Assembly: GCF_000003605.2 (NCBI RefSeq) | Contig: NW_003138325.1 | Location: 233,441-247,555 of the forward strand | Length of the DNA stretch: 14,115 nt | Reading direction: 5' to 3' | DNA from: Saccoglossus kowalevskii | Taxonomy: Eukaryota > Hemichordata > Enteropneusta > Harrimaniidae | In this document: piece after piece, positions 1 to 9,200 of the stretch | Position numbering within the stretch: position 1 is the first letter of the stretch | Layout: the number at the start of each line of letters is the position of its first letter | Translations under genes and position numbers: made by a program | Notes under the pieces: generated by a model | Told to the model about the DNA's origin: nothing | Database searches by the model: none | Seen by the model: the letters and a program-made list of their open reading frames with translations, nothing else

Positions 1-146
1 GTATACATAACTGCCAATTTAATCGACACAATAGCTAAATACAAATGTGATAAAGTATCTGACGTAGATCATACAATGATTTAGATTAATTAAAAGGTGG
101 TAATTAGATAATAACTAATGTTGATAAACTGTATAATTTCTTACAG
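1..146 (+). other. Partial intron upstream of exon 1
   Basis: This is AT-rich non-coding sequence ending in a good polypyrimidine tract and AG at 145-146. No gene or repeat is recognised in it. Confidence 0.7.
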
Positions 147-260
147 TGTGCGAGCAATCTCTTTGTCCAGCCGAATCCCATGCTGTATCACCTATCTGTA
201 AAACAGACCAAGAAATTAAAACAGTAACTATTAATGAGTGTTGCAGCAAGGAGGAATGTG
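147..260 (+). CDS. Exon 1 in window: six-cysteine half-module A
   Basis: The acceptor is TTTCTTACAG (ends 146) and the donor GTAGGT (starts 261). The exon is 114 bases, phase 1 at both ends. It encodes residues 1-38 with cysteines 2, 7, 18, 32, 33 and 38, in the order C, C-P, C, CC, C. This resembles the short modules between larger domains in hemocytin- and otogelin-type proteins, equivalent to the end part of a VWC domain. The upstream phase-1 junction implies that more coding exons precede the window. Confidence 0.9.
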
Positions 261-3200
261 GTAGGTCATCTATTTTGTTCAATAGATGCATGCTGTTTTA
301 ACCAGTTTTTTTGTGGTTAATCAACCTATGTCATGGGAGACAAACAAGGTTTCAAATACCCCAGGAAAGTGTTCTATGTTCTTCATGTAATTAGGTGTTT
401 GTATTTAAGGAATTTTTCCACACAAATTCGACCGAATTTTGTTATCGGTTGGCTTAATATTACCCCAACGAATCGTATTTCTGTGAAACATCCGGTATTT
501 TTGTCCTGATTTAATTGTAGGAATCTGAAAAAGTGTTTTACAACTTGTGTCTTTAGTTTTATGCCGAATTCAAGATAGCGGCCCCTATAGAATAAATATT
601 ACTTTCATTTATTATCTGGCGTGCGCCAGCTAAATGTGCTCAGGTGGGCCTCTCTCAGACTGTTCATTTCATTATGATATCTTCAATTCTCTAATTGAAA
701 AGTGCATTGCTAGCAGCAGAGCTATCTCAGTCGGGAGGCTGCTGTTCTGCTTTATTCTGTTTTCATTTATGGATTTACCGGTAGATATAAATAAACATGA
801 TCCAGAAATAAAGCATAAAAGCCAAAATAAAATTAGATGACTGAGTTTAATAATTTTCCCGCGAACAAAATGGCGAAAATTTCTTCACATTTCTGTAATA
901 TCCATTGAATTCAATTCTGATTTTGGACCAAAATTTGACATTTTTTTGATCAAGAAAAGTGGAAATTTCCATCACCATTTTCTGTGTGAAAAAAGCAGAC
1001 TGCAAACTATTTTGTTTACTTTTTCACTCAGAGAATAAATTGCATTTAAACTAAATTATCCTAATATGACAGTGTTTTCTTTTATTTTTGTTTCAAGCCT
1101 GCAAACCATGCCCAACGCCTATAATACCACAATGTGAGCCATATGAGATGGTAGAACAATACAAAGAAAACGCTGATGATTGTTGTGAAAGTTTTCGTTG
1201 TGGTAAGTGCATACATGTATGCTCATATGTATAAAAGAGCCATAACCAAACATCCGACAAAATGAGGTTTTTGTTGAACATTTGATGTCGATACACACAG
1301 CAAATTCTGAGTTAACATAAACTTAAAACACATAACCCTGTATTCTTTTGATGAACTATGACAAGATAAACACTGATTGATGGATCTTTGGTTTTTTGTA
1401 TTTATAAATTTTTTTTGGAGTTTGCACTGAAATTAACATCTTACTTACCTGGTTTGTACATTACAAATTGCATTTGATCTGCATATGAAGCGAACTGGGA
1501 AACATTTTTCAAAACAATTTCCCATTTCTTATTATGAGAAGTCAGCCTGCTCCGTTGGACAGCAATGAAGTACTCTATCTCCAGGAAATATTTTACATAT
1601 CTTCTGTATGCCATGAACTCCAGCTATTAGTTTTTATGTCTACACAAGTATCTTTTTGCTACATGTCAAATTTTCATCCACGAAAAGGATTAGTTGTGCA
1701 TGATTGATGGATCTTTGTTTTAATACACAGTGTGCAACCGAGCCAATTGTCCGGCAGATGAATTGGAGTGTCTTCCATATCATAGAAAACAACAAACTCC
1801 AGAATCACTAGGTGCATGCTGTGCTGAATACGAGTGTGGTCAGTAGGTTTTGTCAACTTGTCCCATAATTTATTTAACAAGAGTTATTAAAGGGTGTGGC
1901 ACTGACTCACATTCTGGGTGAGGGTGCCGCATACTTAATGAGTGAAGTGGCCAAAGCCACTGGTTATAATTCATACATTAATGAATGTTACTTTGAGGCA
2001 AGCTTAAAGGGCGATAGTCGTCGCGTCTCGCATGTACGACATTTGTGTTGATAAACATTGCCTTTTCCCACAATCCAATGCACTTTTCTAATGAAATAAC
2101 GAGTATGAGTTCTGTCCTAGGCGCCATTCACACTAATTACCATCGGCGACTCCTTCGATATCTTCCAAACTCTAAAAAAATACTTATTAAGCTTGGTAAC
2201 CTCTCAGTTTGCACTAGTCGGTGTGCGCTACAGTCAACATCACCATGTTTGTTTATATGCGACCCATATCTCATGCGCTGCGTGGCGACTACGCCCGTTA
2301 ATTTAGATTTGGTACGATTGGGTCTCTGTGACACTGAGATATTGCATTACATGTATGTTTTCATTATAGAAAGATGGACATACAGTTGTGTCATGTAGTC
2401 CCAAACACAGAATACAGTTTCTGTGGCCTCATGTATACACCAGCAGCATTATTTAGCTTTTACAGTTTATGCATAACAAACGTCAAACAAGAGAACTGTG
2501 AAACTCAATACCAATAACTGTCGTGCTGCACAACAATATAAAACCAGACTAATAATAATTGATTTGTTCCAAAGTCCAGTTTCATAGACACTCACCATGT
2601 TGTTTTTCTCCACAATAGTGTGCAGTTGTCCAACACCTAAGATGCTCAACTGTTCTCTTGTAAGTAAACTCCCCTTGTTCGATATCATATTATTAACACA
2701 CTGTTATTGAAAGTTTGCCATTCTATGATGAAATTTATCAATAATTAAAAGCTATTATGAAAAAAAAAAATTTATAAATGTACGCAGGAGAATGTTTTGT
2801 TTGTCCTGCCCATGTCAAATGTTGCATCAATTCTATAACATCTTTATGTGTGTTGATTTACTGTAGGGTTATGAAAATCAACTAGCTGAAGTTGATGTCA
2901 GATGTGACTGTGATGATTATAAATGTCGTAAGTATTTCTTATTTTTATTATTTTAAATTTTAAAACAATGAAGAATCTTTATTAATTTATCTGCCAGATG
3001 TGGGGAGCATTTTGACTAAAAATACAGACTGAAGTAAAGAAATGTATGTTTATCTATGGCAATTGACATTTGATCACTAATGGACTTAATGTGAGAGAGA
3101 CTGGAAACAAATTGGAGGGTTGAAAATAAATATTGTAAAGCCAGCTCACAATGAGAACTCTGTGGCCATTCGTAACTAATCTATCAAGGAGAGTGCGTCA

Positions 3201-6200
3201 CTACCCAAACACGTCACCAAATGAGAAAATTCATCGTGGTTTCTCAAACGAGTGACCAAAACGAATTTGACCAAAAAAAAACAGCCAAAACAATGCAGGG
3301 CATGGGCCTCTCACTAAATATGCAAACGGTAAAAGATTACCTTTAATAGCAACCACCAATGGTGGTCAGAGTGGCCCACGGAACGCACAGGAAAATTCAC
3401 CGAGCGTGCTACGTGGAAATGAAGCAATCTTGGCAGCCACATATAAAAAAGCTATACACGACTGAAAAGATTATCTCGCTCCCCCAAAAAGATACAAATG
3501 ATGTAAATCATTAAGTTTTGATGCAATAAAAGTTCACATGATAATTATTCAATGTTCGATTGCAATCTGTCTGGGGCCCCAATGATCTTCACACGGGTTG
3601 AACTAGAAGTTCATCGACGCACACCAACAAAAGTGCTTTTCTTCGGCGACGTCTCTCTCATCCCAGGATTCACTTCCACTTTTCGTTCAGCGGCCACACA
3701 GTCTTCCCTCGACAGCACAGTGCAACGTTGACAGCTCGAACTCAAAAAAAAGAGAGAGATCCGACCCGTTGTTGTTTCTCTCCTCCAGTGCTATGCTTCC
3801 AGAATGTTCCAGAATAAATAATTTGACATGTATGATACATAGTACGCAAAGAATTACAAAACTATTGAATTACAAAGTCAAAATATATGCAAATGAACGA
3901 TAAATCACACAAAATACTAACTATCGGAAACCATGTCAATGTAGCATCAGCATACCACAAGAGGGCACCATATCACAAAACTGCATACGTGCATATTTAA
4001 GCGATTTAAGTCGAACAGTAGGCAACAATGCTATATATTTATGGTTTTAAAAATGCCTAAATTAAGCCCGGGTTACATTTGCAAATATTTTCTACTTTAT
4101 AAAATTTATGTTATTTATACACACCTGGTACATAATTCTTTGGTACTAAATCGGATATGGTTATTCTTACTGCATTATCACTAATTGTGCTTTCAGTTGC
4201 AAAGGAGGTATGTCTATGGAATAATACTGTGGAGGTACTTGAAGTCCAGGTAGGTTGTTATTACCCTGATATTTAAGTTTTTATTTGGCAGATACATGTA
4301 GTACTGTAACTTGAGCTGATGGGCGATATTATATAATTTATGATATTAATATCTTATCATTTCCTCAGAGGACTACTCAAATTCTACATCCCAATTTTTT
4401 ATATCTTTCTCACACTAACTTTACCAATGTTTACATATTGTTCATTAATTCTTAATTTTGTTTTTTGAAATGTGGTTATTTCTATAGTCTATTCACACAC
4501 TGGTACTTTATATGTTGCTCATTAATTGTTGTTGGCAGTGTGTAATATATATTATTATACATATGTCATTGTAATGCCATAAGTTACAGCGTGCCGTAAT
4601 TTTGCTGTATTTTACGGGGTATTTTCATTCTACCATATTAGAAAATGCGAATTCCATATATAGAATGATTATGCGCGTAAGTGTCCTCTAATAATAAAAA
4701 CTAACATGGCTGCCACCAGGGTTTGACCGGACTCCACACAAAGAAGTTCGCTGATTCTGCTCTAAACTTTTTGGATTTTGGCATTCCCATGATGTATCCT
4801 TGGAAAGAAAAAATGTATAATAATAAGGTTATTATGAGGATACGTCAAAGTATGCACTCAGACAGTTCGCCTTTGCATCGGTCGTTACTTCTGGTGTACT
4901 CTCTTCATGCATACTTTGAGGTATTCTCGTAATAACCTCATATTATAATAAAACATAATTGCTTTCCAGCCTGGTACGAGGGACTTGGTTGGGATAGATC
5001 CATGTCGAACATGTGACTGCTTAGAAAGTATGGAACCCGGAAGTGATTTCTATAAATTGGACTGTGAAATAATCCAGTGCTCAATTATGAGTGACCTTGA
5101 CTGTAATATGGTAAGTTTTTTTGTATACTGAACAGGGGTTAATTATTCACTGTGTTTTAATTTTGCTTATTTCACCGACTGAAAAATGTGCTAAATTAAA
5201 ACCCATGTGAAATTTAGCATAGAACACATTATCTAAATGATAAAACCGTGAATTTAAAACCAACTGAATGTGCATGAAATGGTAAATCAGTGAAATTTAA
5301 ACCCAGTGAAAATTAGTCATTTTACAGTATTATGTTGTTTAGATAAAGCAAAGTTGAAACATTGTTGCATGGCAACCAATAGCTAAATGAACAAGCACAG
5401 GACACCACCTCCAGTGGCGAATCCAGCAAAATGTATTTGGGGGGCAAGCTTCGCTTAACATTACGGAGCGAAAATCGCAGAGAAGTTATGCGTAATCCAG
5501 ATGATATGAATCATCATGCGTTTGGCCCCCTTCTGGATCCGCCACTGACCACCTCAATATACCACATAATATTTGTTATCATAATATTATTATTATGGGC
5601 ATATACTTTTACAGGACTCTGAATACATTGCACCTGAAGAAGGAGTTTGCTGTGGCACATGTAAGGTCAGATGGTGTGTTGATGACACTGGTAGACATGA
5701 GGTAAGCATATACGAGAACCAAATGTTTTTTGTTTGTCTTTGAAATATGAATCTTTATTTAAAATTTGTGGTATTTTTATGACTTTATATAAATATTGCA
5801 GATTAATGATACCTGGACAGATCTCGAACCAAATAATCCATGCGATTATAAACAGTGTCTAGAGGATGATGATGGTACACCAAAACTCGACTCATATTAT
5901 GTCTCCTGTCCACCTATAACTCCAGAAGACTGTCCTGCACCGGTAAGTTCATAGCGCAGCATAATTCCACACCTCATTACCAGATTGGTCATATATTTTC
6001 CAATAGCCAAATTTACTTTATTAAAAATTGAAAATTGACTTAAATGTTGTCTGTTGGCTTCAAAATTATAATTCATTTTCAGAAATATTAAAGGAAACCC
6101 ACTCTAAAAGAAGTGGTAATATTTAAATACCAGCAGTTGGTGACAATTACAATCCCATACATTGTACCGGGTGATTTTTCAGCAGTTTTTTTAAGGTGTT

Positions 6201-9200
6201 ATTTCAATCTTTCCTGATGCCTACAAGTTTCACCGTAGCCATTGATTGACGCCTATTCAAGAGTATGATGTTTATTGCAACTAGCGTGATTGGGTCAGCT
6301 TTGTTTTGACAATGTAAACAATGTTAAACTCTCAGTTTTTCTTTTGAAAACAACTAGTCTCAGAAATATTGGGGCAGCCAACTTGCAAACTCGCTAGCGA
6401 ATTGGCTAACTGCTTTGGTTTTGACTGAACGGTTGGCTTTCGAATCTCGCTGGCGCCGTCTTGTGGTCACGCCCACTTTGGGTGAATCTATATAACAGTA
6501 GGGACCCCGGTAGGGATGGTCGTCATACTTAAGAAGCTAGTCAGCGACGGCCTTACAGTTGGATGGCGATTTTGCTTTCAAATATACCAGAGAAAGTTTT
6601 CTGTGCTCTTCGTGTAATAAAGTGATGTCGAATTTTATTAGCAGTTTGCTTAATGTTACCCCAACGAATCGTTTGGATGTGAAAGTTTGTTTTCTCCCTG
6701 ATTTGTAGGAATCTCTTTCTTTAGTTTCAATCAGTGTTCAAGATGGCTACCCCCATATATATAGTAAATATCGGTGGATTAATCGCTTATCATATTATTA
6801 CCTGTACGTCAGCTGACTGTGGCTATTCTCAGACTTACCAGGAAAACTACTTATACATTATTACGCCTTGCAAAGCAATCATTCAGGGGAATCCAAACAT
6901 GTACCTGGCTACATACATAAAAGCATTCTATGTCTCCTAATGCAATATAGGCTCGCCCAGAGTGGACGCGACCACGAGTCGGCGTCAGCGAGATTCGAAA
7001 GCCAACTGTTTAGTCAAAAATCTAGCAGTTAGCCAATTCGCTAGTGAGTTTGCAAATTGGCTGCCCCAATATTTCTGAGACTTGCTGTAAAAACAAATCA
7101 TGCCGCTTTCCCATCAAAATTCCGGTCAAAACATCGTGCAACAACATCAACAAATCTTTGCCATACTGTGTCTAATAACATTAACAGATTTAAATGAGCT
7201 ATGGTAATTTGAACATGTTGGCATCATCAATCATTTTGATTGGTTAATTAGAGATTTGACCTGTCAGGTTAAAGAACACCGTCCCAGGTCAAAACATGGC
7301 GGATATTAATTTCTACAGTATCAAGCGTAATGTAATGCAATCGGAATCATTCGCTTACAATGAAACTGAGTTGAAATTTATTTGCATTTCATAACAATTT
7401 ATTTTTTATTTTTATTATAATCGCCACTACAAATGTAGGTTATATTCAACAATTGTGAAACGCAGCATGGCCAGATTGTGCTACCGCAATCATTTGCTTC
7501 TTATCGAATTTGCATAATGATTACCAGTAGTCAATTTTCGGCTGCTCCACTGATATTTCGAGTACTAATTATCACATTACAAAGAAGCTTGGTACATGGA
7601 TGTCATAGGGCAATGCACAGAACTGATAAGTTTTGGGTTAATATCCATGCATATTAATTACCTAATTTGCATAATTAATTAATTTTCTTCCTGCTTTACC
7701 GTTGATATCTTTACGTTGATATCTCAGTACACAGGAGTTCTTTCTAAGCTTTACTTGATTTTCATGTGTCCCTTGAACATGCTAAGCTGTAAGACTACAT
7801 AATAGGACATGGATTCAAAGGCAAATCTGATGAACTGTTTTTATATCCTAGAGCCTTTTTATAAACTTTATCCTTTATTAAATGGGCGCCCCCTGAATTC
7901 CAAAGTAAGGTTTTGCATTTACAGGGATTTTTTTTTTTTTTTTTTTTAATGCAAAAATTCCAAATTACAGACAAAGCAACAATAAAAGAAAACAGAAAAA
8001 CATTTACAGATCATAATATTCAATAAAAGGCCCCCACTTCTTTAGAAACTTTGTTCTTCTGTTCTGAGCTTTCGCAATGATACTTTCCAGATCAATGGTT
8101 TGTTTTACACAGGATTTGAAACCTACAATGTTTGGCATAATGTGTTGTAACTTGCACTTAAATATATAATAACGACCTATAAGTAGGATATAGTTAAGCA
8201 TTGGATTAGCATGCTCATCAATATTTCCCAGAATACATTTTAGAGCATTTAATGTTAAAATGAGTTCTGTGAACGAGGATAACCATTTTCTAACTGAATT
8301 CCAAAAAATATATATAAATCTACAATCCCAAAATAAGTGATAGTAATCTTCACTAACCTCTTCACAAAAAGAGCATAGTGGAGAATCTTTGAGATTCCAT
8401 GCATACAGAAGTTGATTAGAAGGCAAAAATTTCATAGTAAGCTTGTACTGGAAATTTCTAAGCTTTGTATTGGTTGTGATTTTATACGGAAGTGTACATA
8501 CAGCTCCCCATGGTATTATAACATCCAGGATATCATGCCAGTAGTGCTGGATATGTCTTGGAATTTCATCGCTTAAAACAGGTTTCAGCAGCACAGCATA
8601 CAACTCTTTATTAATTTTATCACCACTTAGCCATTTACAATTACGCATGTTTGGTTTACATACACGGATTTTTTTAAACAAGGGATCAGGGGTGCAGTGC
8701 CCTTATGCCATGGCCATGCGCCCCCTTACCCTGGGGAGAAGATCCTCTGGCAACCTTAAAATTCTGATTGACCAGGGATCACATGTGGCCACAGTCTTCA
8801 ACTGTGACCTGTCTGATAGTAATTTTGGCCTCAAGGAAGCCACAAAATGCTACATTTTAACTTAGAATTATCAAAAACTTCACACCCTGGTAGGGAGAAC
8901 CCAATCTTCCCCACTTGGTGGCGCTGCTGAATTGCAGTGCTCCCTGTTGCATTTTTTTTCCAGAAAAAAACCCTGATTATAATCTACATCTGTTAATGTT
9001 TTTAATTGACTCAGTAACTAAAAACTGGACGGGCACTACTGTAGAATACTTTATTTTCGCTTGAAATTTATTTTTGCTATTTTCGCTGAAGGGATGATTC
9101 TGTGAAAATAAAATCCAGCGAATATACTTTTTTTCCTATATTTCACATTAAACTCATCAAAAATCAGTGAAAATAAATTCCATATAAAACACCCAAAAAG

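Noticed and set aside
1093-1880. Minus-strand open frames over exons 2 and 3 (1093-1296 and 1674-1880)
   Set aside because: They are antisense shadows of real exons, with no features of their own.
2045-2398. 117-codon open frame on the + strand
   Set aside because: It lies mostly within the TTAA-flanked MITE, has no family features, crosses the element border and has no splice or start context.
3550-3850. Solo LTR
   Set aside because: The GC-richer composition and promoter-like motifs suggested it, but I could not find matching TG...CA borders or flanking duplications.
4723-4932. 69-codon open frame upstream of exon 7
   Set aside because: It begins at a non-ATG codon and runs through the 117-bp palindrome, whose two arms account for half its codons; no family resemblance.
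5431-5622. 63-codon open frame in intron 7
   Set aside because: It starts inside the hAT MITE and runs over the exon 8 acceptor in a frame different from the gene.
6734-6940. 68-codon open frame starting in the CAAGATGGCTACC block
   Set aside because: It covers repeat DNA and the right arm edge of the inverted-repeat element, and shows no recognisable protein features.
572-7300. Recurrent (C)A(A)RATGGC(G/T)GC motifs (near 572, 868, 4705, 6738, 7294) as YY1-like regulatory sites
   Set aside because: Copies are few and loosely matched, and two belong to one repeat family, so common descent or chance explains them.
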